Shown here one piece after another: positions 11,282-23,025 of a stretch of DNA of 64,000 nucleotides. How positions within the stretch are numbered: position 1 is the first letter of the stretch; each line of letters begins with the position of its first letter. The notes below the pieces were generated by a model. That model was not told the origin of the DNA and made no database searches. It saw only the letters and a list, made by a program, of their open reading frames with translations. The stretch is from Sipunculus nudus (taxonomy: Eukaryota > Annelida > Sipuncula > Golfingiida > Sipunculidae), in contig CM049317.1 in assembly GCA_026874595.1 (NCBI GenBank), positions 13,322,882 through 13,386,881 of the forward strand, given 5' to 3'. A program made the position numbers and the translations under genes.

Positions 11282-12450
11282 TGGGTGTATTTATAATTTT
11301 TTTCGTACAGAAAAAAAGTACATTAAATGAAAAGTTTAAAACAACAAAAGAAATAAATACAGTTGGTATAAGGATATAAGTATATAATCGTTCAGTTGTG
11401 AGTTGAGTGAACAAAAAGTTAATGAAACCTTTGTTTAGATTGGATATGTCATTTATACCATCTGTTAAGTTCACCAGGTCAGAGACGATGCTTCCTGTAG
11501 CCTGTGCCTTATGCTTTACACACAGACAACCTAGATAATTACATGTGTCAACAGTCTAGTCAAATCATAACTTAAATTACTTCCATATTACAGACTCTCA
11601 TTAAGTTATCAGAATTCTTCCTCAGACAGTTACACATTATAAGGCGCAAGCAGGGTATGTGTGACGTCATAATCGGAATGAAACGTCATCCGTTGCAGCC
11701 GGAAAGGAAAAGTCTATAAAGTATGTGGGCGTGACAGCTTGTGGGCGTGAATTGGATGATAATATTATTCTAATTTACCTAGGACTTGACGCCCAGACGC
11801 CTCAGCTAAAGCAGCCAACCACGTTCCCCGTGTCAGTCTGACTCTAAAAAAAGACACCAGTCGTTGGCCAAGTGATGTGGTGCACCTGACACCCCCATAA
11901 TAAAAATGAGACATGTCCAGAAAAATAAGGCCAATAGCCCCGGCGTCGGGTTGTGACCATAATAGGGGGGGGGGGGGGGGTCACACTCACTATATAAATC
12001 TAATATTCTGTCTGTAAGTACCAAGTCCTAGATCAGAGGAATAGGAATAACCCATACTTTAGGAGTTCACCTCATAACAAAAAGGGTTGTGCAAATCGAT
12101 GTCTTCAGCGAAAGGTTGGAAATATAAATGTTACACCTTGCATTGTCCATTTTCCTTGATTTATGATTTTTCCCTAGTTTATTCATAAATATTAGATTAT
12201 AAAGTGAATTCAGTATACATTTCTTTCCCTTGAAATATACATGTATACAGCTGCTGCATATCGTCCGTGAAATTGCACAGCCATAATACATTCAATATAT
12301 TGCTAAGTCATCTATACCGTTATATCATCAACTGAATCAGCATTATCGACACATTTATTTCTTGGATTTAATTGGTAAACGTCATCTCTTTATGATCGGA
12401 TGTATTGGTAAATAACTGTTTTTAGAAGTTGATTTTAGAATCAGATGTGT
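11280..12450. other. No gene seen; poly-G tract
   Basis: Non-coding as far as visible. A 16-base G run lies at 11965-11980. Small frames here have no motif or splice support. Confidence 0.45.
11662..11669. promoter_or_regulatory. CRE-like TGACGTCA palindrome
   Basis: A perfect cAMP-response-element core (TGACGTCA). It is one of nine in the window; the others are at 794, 7610, 13735, 36241, 40422, 49991, 57488 and 63912. No function is shown at any single site. Confidence 0.3.
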
Positions 12451-12457
12451 CCTGTGA

Positions 12458-12614
12458 ATGAACGTACAAATATTTACTGTACATATAATGGTACTGATGT
12501 TTACACTTTTGTCTAGCTACTGCTACTGCAGTTACGGAGAGAACATAAATAAAACATCACTGGTGAAAAAGACGAGTCAAAAGTATGAAAACGGAGGGAA
12601 AACGTCAGATAAAG
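12458..12614 (+). CDS. Possible secreted-protein first exon (unrecognised)
   Basis: The frame starts MNVQIFTVHIMVLMF and continues with a further hydrophobic, Ser/Tyr/Cys-containing stretch to about residue 25, which looks like a signal peptide. A polar segment rich in Lys/Asn/Ser follows (NINKT, a potential N-glycosylation site, and a Lys-Lys pair). A plausible donor AAAG/GTATAT ends the exon at 12614 in phase 1. Read through the donor, the frame ends at 12655 after 65 codons. A weak AG acceptor lies about 13 bases upstream of the ATG. I recognise no family and found no convincing partner exon; the next splice-like segment, after 13080, stops quickly in the matching frame. It may be chance. 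Confidence 0.22.
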
Positions 12615-12655
12615 GTATATTAAAGCTACAAATGTATCAAACGTATCATTTTTGA

Positions 12656-13476
12656 TAAATGAATATGTAATCCGACAGTTATATTACATGGAACATTTTA
12701 TGAACAATTATGAAAAAATTTAATAATTTTTTAACCAAAATAAATCGGTTAAATCATAAAGCATTCCATGTAAAAGTTATATGTGGACATTTATGTATTG
12801 TAACAATACAGTTACCTTTTTGCTCTGTTCCCTGTACTCTAATTGCTCTTTTTATGGGACTGACATCACAAGGTATTCGAAATATATTTATTATCTCAGG
12901 CGCAATTTTAGTTCAAGACATCTGTTACAAAATAAGTAGGAAAAATTTTTTTTTTCTTAAGAGAAATTAAGAAAATAAAGAATAAAGCAATATAGGAAAG
13001 GTAGCACCGTCACGCAGGCTGAGTGACCAATTTTAACACAGGCTGCACAGGCCCTAATTGCCTGCATATATTTAAATGCAGAAGACACTAAATGAAAAGT
13101 ATTCGGCAGAGCGCAGATATAACGGAAAAGTTAGGTTCTCGTCAAAGACAGGAGGAAAAAATCATTAATTGTACGACTTATCTGTGGTACACAGACTTGT
13201 GTAGGGTAAGAGCTCTGGAGGCGGAAGAGTTAATTGAGACGCATGAACACTGCAGTCTCAGATGGCGCCACTGTCGATCCTCCACCTTTGCTACTTCTTG
13301 TATCTGAACAATATTCCATTGGTGTACTAGCTGCATGACTTCGGTTAACAAATAACGTTTACTGAGTTAATAAACGGGCTGTCCAAAATGCTAAATTAAT
13401 TCTCTGTAGGGGAAAAATCTTAAAATGAGCATGCATGGAGAACAAGACACCAAGACCAGGACCAAGAGATCATCTG

Positions 13477-13516
<40 letters not shown>

Positions 13517-14095
13517 AAGCAATATTATTTTGGGACGGATCGGTAAATTGAAATTTACAGCTCTCTGATGGTAAATCGGTACAACATCTCCTTATGTCAC
13601 TGATTCCAAACTGAATTAAATGACTTCTTACTTTTGCTTATTTTCGGCTCTCCCACAAAAGTTCATAAGATTTGATATAAGACCTTTCTGAGTTATTTTG
13701 TGGACAAACAAGATAGGAGCCGCGTTCGTGGTTATGACGTCATAATGATAAAATAGTGGAGCCATCATGTGACCTTGATGACGTAATAGGAATGGATATA
13801 AAATAGGACAACCTCTACTGGATAGGGTTTCCTTATTTTAGTACACGCAAATCAGGCCATCTGGTCCTCAAGAGAAAAACAAATAAAAATAATGGAAAAA
13901 ATACAAATTGTCAGAAATCGACGAGCGTTGCGTCTGTTTGTCTCAAACGTTTCTGTTAATTTTAATGAAATTTTGAGGGCGACAAATCCAGATTTGAGAA
14001 TAAGTTACTGACTTTTCGGGAAATAATCAAGATGATAAATTACATCGATGAAGATCAGTTACAGCATTTTAACAATGACGAAGTCGTGTCAACAA
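12656..14095. other. No gene; (AT)n at 13479-13511
   Basis: Two frames above 70 codons (12710-12970 and 13092-13307) have no recognisable domain. An AT microsatellite of 33 bases lies at 13479-13511 and a TGACGTCA palindrome at 13735-13742. Confidence 0.4.
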
Positions 14096-14099
14096 CATG

Positions 14100-14885
14100 A
14101 GAGTCCGAGTGCAAGTCCGAGTCAGGTCACCTGAGTCGAAGTCCGAGTCACTGAGAGTCGAGCTAAGTTTCCTTTCTTCAAGTCCGAGTAATTCAGAACA
14201 AGAGTCAAAGTCCGAGTCTCAGTCCAATACAAATTGCCTTATAAAAAGACATTTGAAACAGAAATTTTAGATTGTTATGTGTAATCTATATAAGTTTATT
14301 TATGTTTGTTTGTTTGTTTGGCTTTTATTTCCTCCAAAAATGAAGATTATACAAAATATACAAGATATCAATATTAGAACAATCATTGGTTACAGTGTTT
14401 ATGAAACTTTTCAAAGTATTATTATTAGTACTACCATCATCAGCACCATAACCATAATAACACTATCATTAATAATAACAATAATAATAACAACAATAAT
14501 AATAACAACAATAATAATAATTATAATAATAAATATCTTAATGAAATAAAAGCAATACTAACAACATCAAGACAGCATTATATATACAAACAAGAGTCAA
14601 CGTCCGAGTCTCAGTCCAATACAAATTGTCTTATAAAAAGACATTTGAAACAGAAATTTTAGATTGTCGTGTGTAATCTATATTAGTTTATATATGCTAT
14701 TTACTTGTATGTTTAATTACATTAAGCTCCCGATGTCCTCTTGATGGTCCCTGGGATTTTAGTAATCAGGACGTGAGAACTATGAAAGATAACTCGAGTC
14801 CTGAACTCGGTGTCCGAGTACAAGTTCGAGTCCAGAACCCTCGAGTTCAAGTCCCAGTCCCTAAAAAGTGGACTCAAGTCCTATA
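14100..14885 (+). repeat. GAGTCC-rich dispersed repeat, locus 1
   Basis: Blocks of imperfect AAGTCCGAGT/CGAGTC units lie at about 14100-14225, 14589-14625 and 14790-14885. Inside, a segment of about 102 bases (14198-14300 and 14589-14690) is directly duplicated at high identity; it contains CAATACAAATTG and ACATTTGAAACAG. The copies are separated by about 290 bases that include an AAT/AAC microsatellite (14470-14535). Related blocks occur at 51250-51612 and 61018-61455. The ORF at 14810-15097 overlaps the repeat and is not a gene I can support. Confidence 0.7.
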
Positions 14886-15640
14886 TCAATGGTGCTCTCT
14901 GCTGTGTGAATGTTGTTCTGGGGGAAATCGTTCGTGAAATGATTTTTGAATACCTGCGTCGACTGAGTTTCCTGAAGACCAAGTACGGAATACCTGTTAT
15001 ATATAAACATCTCAACCATGGTCACGTGGTTACCAGGGCTGCTACGGGAGATCACTTATATATTGATTATCGTTTTATTGAAGTTATTGATGAGTGATAT
15101 GATATTGATCTTTTTAAAATTAACTATACATTAAATTCGCCATATAATTTTTAACAATTTGTAATTTTATATAGTTCACAAGTTTACATATGTAAATCAA
15201 TATTTCTCAGCCATTCAGATTTCTAAAACTATCTTAATACAAAATACGGAGTTGCAAATATTAAATGATGGTAGGTTTTTAACTGGGTTACCGAGTGCTT
15301 TGATCCATTATGGCACACGCTATGCTGCTCATCTTTGTCATTACATTTGCAATGGGAACATTTATCTAGCGACTAGTGGTTTTGCACTAAACTTTTTAAT
15401 CTTATGTTCAGGGATATACGCATATCCAAACTGAGATATATCGGCTCAACTAAAAGAGGCTCCCCTGCATTTCCTATAAGGACTAAACTCTTTCGGTCCC
15501 CTAAATCATTTTGAATGTTAACAGAATAAACTAGAATGGCTTTGTATTTGCAGCGCTAAAACAGATATATGTCTCCCCCTATGGGCCATCCCAAAACATT
15601 AGGGGTAAAAAAAGCACTATCTCAAAACAATAATTCTAGT
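14886..15640. other. No gene seen
   Basis: Frames at 14810-15097 and 15252-15434 have no recognised motif. No repeats or RNA genes were identified. Confidence 0.4.
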
Positions 15641-16230
15641 TTCAGCAGATTTGACCTTGAAATTCACGGTCACTACTTTTCGAACTCCGATTTGAACTGG
15701 TGTGTCAAATTTGAGGACAAAATGTGAAATACTTATATAGTTATGGGGTTCAAATCAATTTCAAATTTCGGCAGATTTGACCTTGAAGATGAAGGTCAAG
15801 GTTTAGCATTCCTTTCTGAGATTTCATTGGGAACAATGAGTGTTTAAAAGAGTGTATGCAGCCCTTAAAAAATTATCGCGTTCACATGAAATAACTATTA
15901 TTCGACCGATTTGACCTTGAAGATCATGGTCGAGGTCACCGGCTTTCAAACTCCTCCTGGTAAAAACAATTGGTGTACCAAATTTGAGGACAAAATAATA
16001 AATACTTCAAAAGTTATGAGGTTCACAAAACTTCACATTTCGGCAGATTTGACCTTGAAGATGAAGGTCAAGGTCACCAGGTTTTGAACTCGTCCAAAAT
16101 TTTTGGATGAACAATGAATGTTTAAAACTTTGGAGGAAATTATGCAATTCTTCAAAAGTTATCGCGTTCACAAGATATCCTACAGACGACGACGACAGAC
16201 GATGGCACTGAAAACAACATGTCTTTCCTC
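15640..16230 (+). repeat. TTGACCTTGAA tandem repeat, about four units
   Basis: Units start with (G)CAGATTTGACCTTGAA at about 15645, 15771, 15905 and 16043, a spacing of 126-138 bases. Each carries inverted halves TTGACCTT and AAGGTCAAGGTCA, then CAAATTTGAGGACAAAAT or AACAATGAATGTTTAAAA, then AAAAGTTATCGCGTTCAC. The array ends in an ACGACGACAGACGATGG tail. The TCAAGGTCA words match the extended half-site bound by monomeric nuclear receptors (SF1/ERR type), but here they belong to a repeat. Confidence 0.75.
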
Positions 16231-17820
16231 GAAGGGGGGATATGAAAAGCAATACGTCTATATGAAGACAAAGAAAGCGCCCTTTTTTTGCCCATACAAA
16301 CGTTGTTTTAACAGTGTGTTCCAGGGTATATTTTGACGTGTAGTAGATCCTTATTTGTTTAGTTGTAATGAAATACGTGCCATTGTAATTCTATATTTGT
16401 GTGGTTTTCAAATGTAATTTCTCAACCATGAAAAAATAATCGAAATTCATCTATCGTATCAAGGCAAACACAGCATTTAATTGGCTCTGGTATGAGTTTG
16501 AAAACATTCTATTATCTTTCTGTAATGATTATATATATTTCGTCATATTTTCATTCATAAGTCATAATCATCATATTATATAAATGAGTTATATATAGAA
16601 ACTCGAGAACAAATAGTAATGATTTAGCCTTAAAATTAAAATGCCACTGCCTGTAATGATCATGGTCGATTGGACTTCAACTGTTTTTTAAGTGGGCCCT
16701 TTAGGTCGTGTTTTATGCTGACGGAGAAGGCATGAGTTTATGAAGTTCTAAATTTCCTCTCTAACTTGTGTAAATCACGTTGTATGGAGCTTATAATCCC
16801 ACCCAGTTTCACAAGTAGACTTGGGACCAAATTGTACTATCTTAGTCTATAGCTATAATTATAGTCACCCAGCAACACAGGTATCCTTGACAATACCGTG
16901 ATCTCTGTATCATATGGTGGTAATTGACGAACCATGTTCGTGAAGATGAGAGTAAACACGGCCTCAACTCTCTGCCATCAATCTCGGTCAATTATACTGC
17001 ATGCCCGCTCCTTTCTGTCCCGTATATGACACCTATGTTATGGTCGCTGCGCAGACTCGGACTCACAAGAGAACGACGCTGCTGTTTAAGGTTTTTGGGC
17101 TCACAATCTGAGCCCCACAATGCAAGGCGCGGCCGCTACATAAAAAGATGGCGCAGGTATAAATATGGGGAAGGGGGTAATATAGTTCGTTACAATACAG
17201 TGGATAAGAATTGTTTCAAGGCAAATTACATAATTATGAATGTTTTGTGGTAAGGACTTCACGGAATAAGCAATTAATAGTTTGCAAGCATTCGCATGTG
17301 AATTGTAAACAGAAGGTGTTCCTCGAAATGTAACAAATTAAATTGTACAGTTTGATAAATGAGACAAGTAGTTTCGGCCGTCCAACAAGGCCTAACAGGA
17401 GGAGATTCGTTTTGAGTAGAAACGATCTCTGGCGGAAGGATGATGTTATGGTAGTGTGTCTGCCATGGATATCACAGTTACTCCAATGTCAACAGAAACC
17501 TATAAGATAAGATACCACCAGAAGATACAAGAGAAAGATAACACCCCTCAGGGATTAATTAAGTTTTGTTCTAACAAGCAATCAGATCATTACATAAACC
17601 AACATTCTTTCCGGACGATGCTTGACCTTTTTATGAATTATTTTAATTTAGAATTTCCTCACATTTATCTTACTTTTGGATATTTTATTCTGATATTTTG
17701 GGACGATCATTGACGCCGAGTTCATTAAAAATGAAATGGTTCCTAATGAAAGAAAGCTTGGATGCGCTTAGCCGGAACATGCCGGACACTTGCAGTTTGA
17801 ACTACACAAATAAACTAAAA
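16231..17820. other. No gene seen
   Basis: No supported exon. The frame at 16924-17253 (109 codons) has no recognisable domain and no clear splice context. The palindromic word GACGAACCATGTTCGTG at 16927 recurs as CGACGAACCATGTTCGTG near 39350; I assign no function to it. Confidence 0.4.
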
Positions 17821-18110
17821 ATCTGCATCCAAAGAATGCGAGCCTCCGCCATGCGAGGGTTCACATTGTGGGATACGCCTCAAACCATGTTTGCATTCAC
17901 TTATTCAGCCCATATTCCCAGATTAATTCGTGCAAAAGTGACTATATATTTGATGACGTTCCTGAAAACGGATCATGCAGCGCCTCCACACCAAAATCTA
18001 GTCAATTCTGCTTTAGCTCATTCCCAAAATGCCTGATAATCATGAAATTCCATTCATGATTGCGTGAGTGATGTTGTCATCAACACAATCACACACACAC
18101 AAACTAACGG
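17821..18110 (+). mobile_element. RTE-like retroposon 3' tail, copy B
   Basis: Homologous by ordered words to the copy at 9951-10320: GAATGCGAGCCTCCGCCATG, TTATTCAGCCCATATTCCC, ATGAAATTCCATTCATGATT, GCGTGAGTGATGTTGTC, then an ACACAC tract and ACGGGCATGGACG. It is about 90 bases shorter between the outer landmarks. The 112-aa and 63-aa frames across it are incidental. Confidence 0.5.
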
Positions 18111-18779
18111 GCATGGACGCATACCCGCCTGATGACACTATTAATAGTAAAGGGGGCTACGGCCTTATCATAAGTCAACAGGCCATTTGTTAAAGGGGTA
18201 CTGTTTGGACAACAATTTCGAGGTAAACAGAATGAAAAGGAGAGCACTTCGGCAGGAATAACAGGATTTGCGGATGTCCTGGATGTATATGTATCTCAGT
18301 TATCATTTGTTGGTCTGTCATATGAGACAAAAAAGGTGAAGGGGATTTAGTACACATCACCAGTAACAAAAAAAAAATATTTTTTTTAATAGGCTCAGTC
18401 ATATAACAGACCTGGCCCTATCAGTTGCTGCCCTCTTGAATCCCAACGGTTTACTAATTTAATACGTTTTTGTTAAATCACACTGATACACGGGGAGATT
18501 TTGGCATAAGTTACCACCGAGAAATGAGTATAAACTGTGTACATGTATACCTTGTCATGGCATCGCTATGCCCCATTTATGAATTATACGTACGTATTGT
18601 ATACGAAGTAGTGTTATGACTTTTGAAATGTGCATCAGGTAATGAGATGGAATTAAACGGTTATTTACATACCTACATTTTATTTCCGTGTCACTGCGGG
18701 TGAGCGAAAATAGGAGAGCGTAAATACAGTGAAACTGAAGTTGGAATCTATAATATAGTAAACACGGTATACATACTGT

Positions 18780-19320
18780 TGTGCTGAATGATTACTAGTC
18801 CAGTGGTTAAGCGCCTATATTTGGAAGAATGGTGCAAAAAATAAAAGAAGCATAAGAATTTGGTTAAAGTTTTCTTTGGAGGTAAATGATTAATTTCAGA
18901 AATTGGACCAAGCTGAAAATATACTATCTTGGCCAAAATCCAAGGAAGCGGCTGAGTGACCACCAGATTAAAAGATGTTTATACCTTCAGTTACAATGTC
19001 CTTAAAAACAAGTACTCTTATTTCTATGTTTTATGGGCTAAGAAATTCTTTTGTTTTGTTCAAACTCTCTACAGGCACTCATTAGCTGTTTTTAGCAGAA
19101 TTTTTGCAATAATCCCATTAATCAAGCGGTTACACTGATATCTAGAGGAATTATGCAAAAGATGACAGAAGAATGAATCTTGTCAAAATAATTGTCCAGA
19201 CCATCATCAATATTTTCAAATATGGGGCCAAGCAGAATTCACCTTGTCTTGGTCAGAATCGAAGAAGACGACTTAGATGGCCGCCGAATATAAGAATAAC
19301 ATCAAATCTGGTAATATGTG
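18780..19320 (+). repeat. Diverged direct repeat, about 320-bp spacing
   Basis: The segment 18807-18965 (AAGCG, GAAGAATGGTGCAAAA, GAAGCATAAGAAT, GGACCAAGCTGAA, TATCTTGGCCAAAATCCAAG, GCGGCTGAGTGACC) is matched in order by 19124-19282 (AAGCGG, GAGGAATTATGCAAAAGATG, GAAGAATGAAT, GGGGCCAAGCAGAA, TGTCTTGGTCAGAATCGAAG, GACGACTTAGATGGCC). An A-box-like AGTCCAGTGGTTAAGC precedes the first copy (18797). This looks like an old tandem duplication of a tRNA-headed repeat. Confidence 0.5.
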
Positions 19321-19560
19321 TCCAAGAATGCAGTGCAAGTGCACTATTTCTTTATTTTGGGGGGTCGAGAAATCCATTTATAAGGGTTTAAAGTCTGTAG
19401 ATTGACTCCGTGAATGAAATCTGGTTTCATTGGTATTGAAATGTGCTAAAATTGCCGTTTTACCAGCGCATCGAACGACAAACTTATATTTTGATACTTT
19501 GCTGAAATGATTATTTATGTTAATTTTAAGTATTTGAACATTATGTCTCTTTCAATATAA

Positions 19561-19640
19561 TGAAAAGGACAGCCAAGTGGTAAATCGCCCGGCTCTCTCC
19601 ACTGGAGACTAAGGTTCTATCTCCGGTTTTTGCTTTGAAA
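19561..19640 (+). mobile_element. tRNA-like SINE head, degenerate
   Basis: An A-box-like GCCAAGTGGTAAATCG (19573) is followed at tRNA-like distance by GGTTCTATCTCCGG (19612), a decayed B box. There is no intact cloverleaf. It resembles a Ser/Leu-type tRNA-derived SINE head. Confidence 0.35.
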
Positions 19641-20129
19641 GTAGGCTGTAGTGGCCCGCAAAAGGTCGGTGGTATTCTCCATATCATCTGATTCCGACCA
19701 CCCCTACCGAACGCCGCCATCTGAACCATGGAGAGTGGCTTGTATAAGTAATTATAATGGTTGTAAAATAAAATTTGTTTATAATTTTTATATTAGAATG
19801 AATGCGTGCATGGCAGGATACACCCACGTAGAGGCTCACACCTGTCACATTTATAGATTCAATTACTCTTTTGCCTTGAGGCACTGTTGCAGCTTTCAGA
19901 CTCTTTGCTTGCATAACGACAGAATCACTACATATTTAAAGGCTCATAACATTACGCCGTATGATATATTTTCTTATTAAAGGATAGGTTTAGGCCTGTT
20001 GGTATTTTATTGGATTTATAAGATTTTCCATACGGTAAAGAAGATATGTTATTAGAAAGAAGTCATAACCTTTCGTTAAGACATTAGAGCAAATCTTTTT
20101 GTTTCTGGTGAGATTTCACCATTATGCCA

Positions 20130-20206
20130 TTGAGACATAGACGGATTTCGAACTGGGGACTTACAAATGTGAGGTCCAATGCCTTAACCACTAGGGTACG
20201 TCCTAC
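20130..20206 (-). mobile_element. tRNA-Val-like SINE head or tRNA pseudogene
   Basis: On the minus strand GTAGGACGTACCC leads into the A-box-like CTAGTGGTTAAGGC. An anticodon-loop-like CTCACAT follows (CAC, Val), then AAGTCCCC and a perfect B box AGTTCGAAATCC (plus 20142-20152). The 5' TAGGACG and 3' CGTCTAT can partly pair as an acceptor stem. The anticodon and acceptor stems are not intact, so this is a SINE head or pseudogene rather than a functional tRNA. Confidence 0.5.
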
Positions 20207-21280
20207 CCTTGTATATGCTATTTTTGTACTGTACTGATGGTACCTGACAGAATCAGAACACTTGTAGACACTTGTGTAGTTTGTAGTTTACCTGCTACTT
20301 GGTAAAATAAAACATGATCCTTACCAATAAGCTGACATTGATTTTAATTTCCCGTGGTCTTAAAATACTTTCTTTTCTTACATAATGCACACGTTTTATA
20401 AGTGTAGTACTTATATAGTTACTACATTAATTTGAAATGATTTATCAACATGTGCACAAGATGCAACATTAGAGATCTAAATGAGTCTTCCACATAAGAT
20501 ATTTATTTAGTTGGAATTGATTGTGTTTTACCAGAAGAAAAACGCTCTTGTCCTGCAAAACGCAAAAGAAAATATTCAGGCATAGTTAATTAAACAATTT
20601 GCTGGCAATATTACAAAATTTGATGTAATAAAATGTCTTATTCAGTAATAATATTATTCAGTAATAATATTCAGAAATAGTATATTCTCATTAATTTATG
20701 TTTACTTGATGAAGCGAGTTGTATATGAAATACACGTTTCCCAAACATTCGGCAGTGGGAGATGAAGCTGACACAAAGAAAAAACTTAACTGTGAAAAGG
20801 TTGCCAGAGCACAGATGCTGTAAGCACAGAAAAGTTAGAATCACCAATCAATTAATTATAACTCAAACCAGCTTTGTACTGAATTTTGATGTAATCAAGA
20901 TGATGAAGATAGAATGCATGTCTAGAACCAGAGTGTGTATTATTTATATTTTTTTAACCGTGTGGTGTGAATTTGACTTCCGCCTTGCTCTTCCATTCTC
21001 TTAGCATACATCTAGGAAAGATAAGCTAGCGCGAACATTAGCAGCACGGACTCCTGAAGTTGGATATAATGAAAGTATTTTACTGACACCAAATCATGCA
21101 AAGTGAATGCCAACTCGTTGGTAATGTTCCAGTTTCATATAACAAAAATAGCATCACAGCAAAATAAAACCGTATCCACATGGGTGCTAATCATGGGATG
21201 CATTCATATCCATAGTACAAAGGTGGCATACAGCAACATGTTGTGCGCCTCTAGAGTTGTGTTGATTCCGTTTTCATGCT
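20207..21280. other. No gene seen
   Basis: AT-rich; the 80-codon frame at 20762-21004 has no recognised motif. Confidence 0.4.
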
Positions 21281-21284
21281 AGCA

Positions 21285-22430
21285 TACGATCTAAAAACTG
21301 CACCATATACCTCATGACCAAATACGCCTAGAATCCATACAGCAAACAGGTGTGAGCTTCCACATATGTGCGTCCCCTGTCAAGCACGTATGTAGTCTAA
21401 ATGAATTATGAAAACAGCTTTGGTGTTCAAATACATGTAACTAGTACAGGTATATTAAATTTTATAACAGCTATGTATTTGATATTCCCAAATAACACTA
21501 ACAAAGGTTTACCTGAATGTAAAGTGGATCATAAAATTTAATATATTGATTTTAGATATCTCTCTCCTCTTCACGGTTATATCAAGCTCCTGATTTGATA
21601 CCAGATGAGTTTCTTTCACCCATCACCTCTACAAAGCAGTTAATCCATTAGTTTAATGCAATGAAAGGAGAATAAGAAAAATTATTACAATTAAACATAG
21701 CCCATCAAATGACACTTTCTTTTGAAAGTGCAGTATTCATCAAGGTTTGCCACGTTTTACCGTTGCGGTGTTGTTGAAAAAGGCACTTTTAGCACAATTT
21801 AAATGCGTACACAGAAGACATAGAATCTATACAGCTGACAGATGCGAGCTTTTGACATATGTCAGTATCCTGCCACGCACGCAATTCAGTCTGATATAAA
21901 TATAATAAGCAAGAAAAACTTAACTAGCTTGTTCAATTTATTTTAATTAATCTGTAAATTTATATTGATTGTACAATTAAATATAATTTACCATTGCAAG
22001 CCACTCTTCTTGGCTCGGATGGTGATGTTTGGTAGTGTATAGGGGTGGAGGAAATCATAGGACACTGAGAAAACCACCGAACTTGGGCAGGCCACTATGA
22101 CCCACTCTAATATGACTGATGTTAATCAGTCTTGAAAGCTGAGTGCTTTTTCCATTCGACTGTCAATTTCATTTCATTGAAACAGTACTTAAAATTAACA
22201 CGTACCGGTATATTAAATATCAGCATAGTTGGATTTATGCTTTTGATATTTCCCAACTGCAAGAACAGGTTTACTTAAGGTTAAGTTGATAGTAAAATGT
22301 AATTACATGTAGGTATATTTTAAATATCCTAATGATAAGTGTTTACAGACATATCAAGTTCCTAATTTTGACAGACAAGTTTCTTGCACTCACCACCTAT
22401 TCAAAACAATTACATTTGTTAGCATGTTAG
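21285..22430. repeat. Diverged tandem duplication with an insertion
   Basis: Unit 1 (about 21320-21660) and unit 2 (about 21815-22425) share ordered landmarks. These are ATCCATACAGCAAACAGGTG and ATCTATACAGCTGACAGATG; GGTATATTAAAT at 21449 and 22206; AGGTTTACCTGAATG and AGGTTTACTTAAGG; ATATCAAGCTCCTGAT and ATATCAAGTTCCTAAT; and TCACCTCTACAAAGCAGTT and CACCTATTCAAAACAATT. Unit 2 carries about 260 extra bases (about 21940-22190), including GGGTGGAGGAAATCATAGG and GAAAACCACCGAACTT, a word pair typical of a dispersed mollusc repeat. Confidence 0.5.
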
Positions 22431-22654
22431 AACCCGGATCACGAAATATTTCGTAACATGGACTATGCCGCCTAGTTGCACTTGCACCGGTTGTCTTTGA
22501 ATGTTTTGAAAGTATTGTCCTTAACAGGCGACTACCTGCTGTTTCTCCATTTATGAATAACTTAGAGTTTGCTTACAGAAAGAACAGTAGTGAAGAGTAT
22601 GTCACTTTGACGGTTCAAAATAACATAAATACCAACATTTAGGCAAAAAAAAAA

Positions 22655-22995
22655 TTACGTTTGGTTCTCAGACACTTTTTTTCATAGATCAATGCGGGCG
22701 GGCGGTTTTTTTTATATTTAATTTTTGTGTATGTTTCGATAAATATGTCAGATGATAAGGGAAAAGCATGAAAATAACAGATTTATAATGCTAAACAAGT
22801 AAAAGCACTACATAACAAAGGAAATTGTATGATTTTATCTTCTTGAAAGAAATGTCCGCCAGCTGCAGCTCAAAATTGGTAAGTTTCTATTTAAAATCAA
22901 AATAAAAATTTTTGATGCGGGGGTTTAAAATTGATGCGGACGGTGCCTGAGAACCATATCTTTTATTTATTTATTTTTTTTTTGGCCTTACATAA
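22655..22995 (+). repeat. Dispersed repeat family R, copy 1
   Basis: The ordered words TTTTTTTCATAGATCAATGC, GGGCGG, TGTCCGCCAGC, GCTCAAAATTGGTAA, ATAAAAATTT and TGCGGGGGT, then TTGGCCTTACATAAA, match a second copy at 32190-32475. It is non-coding and lies directly upstream of the LINE relic. Confidence 0.5.
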
Positions 22996-23025
22996 AACTG
23001 GGACTTACGTAAGGGCTCTCTTTTG

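Noticed and set aside
11102-11474. Membrane-protein-like Tyr/Ile ORFs on both strands
   Set aside because: Generated by the AT microsatellite.
13082-13206. Possible exon between TTTAAATGCAG and TGTGTAGG/GTAAGA
   Set aside because: In the phase supplied by the 12458 ORF it stops after four codons, and the open frame has no recognised motif.
16924-17253. 109-aa plus ORF with Arg-rich segment
   Set aside because: No recognisable family, no good splice or polyadenylation context; consistent with chance.
20130-20206. Functional tRNA-Val gene
   Set aside because: A and B boxes are good but the anticodon and acceptor stems are imperfect; a SINE head or pseudogene fits better.
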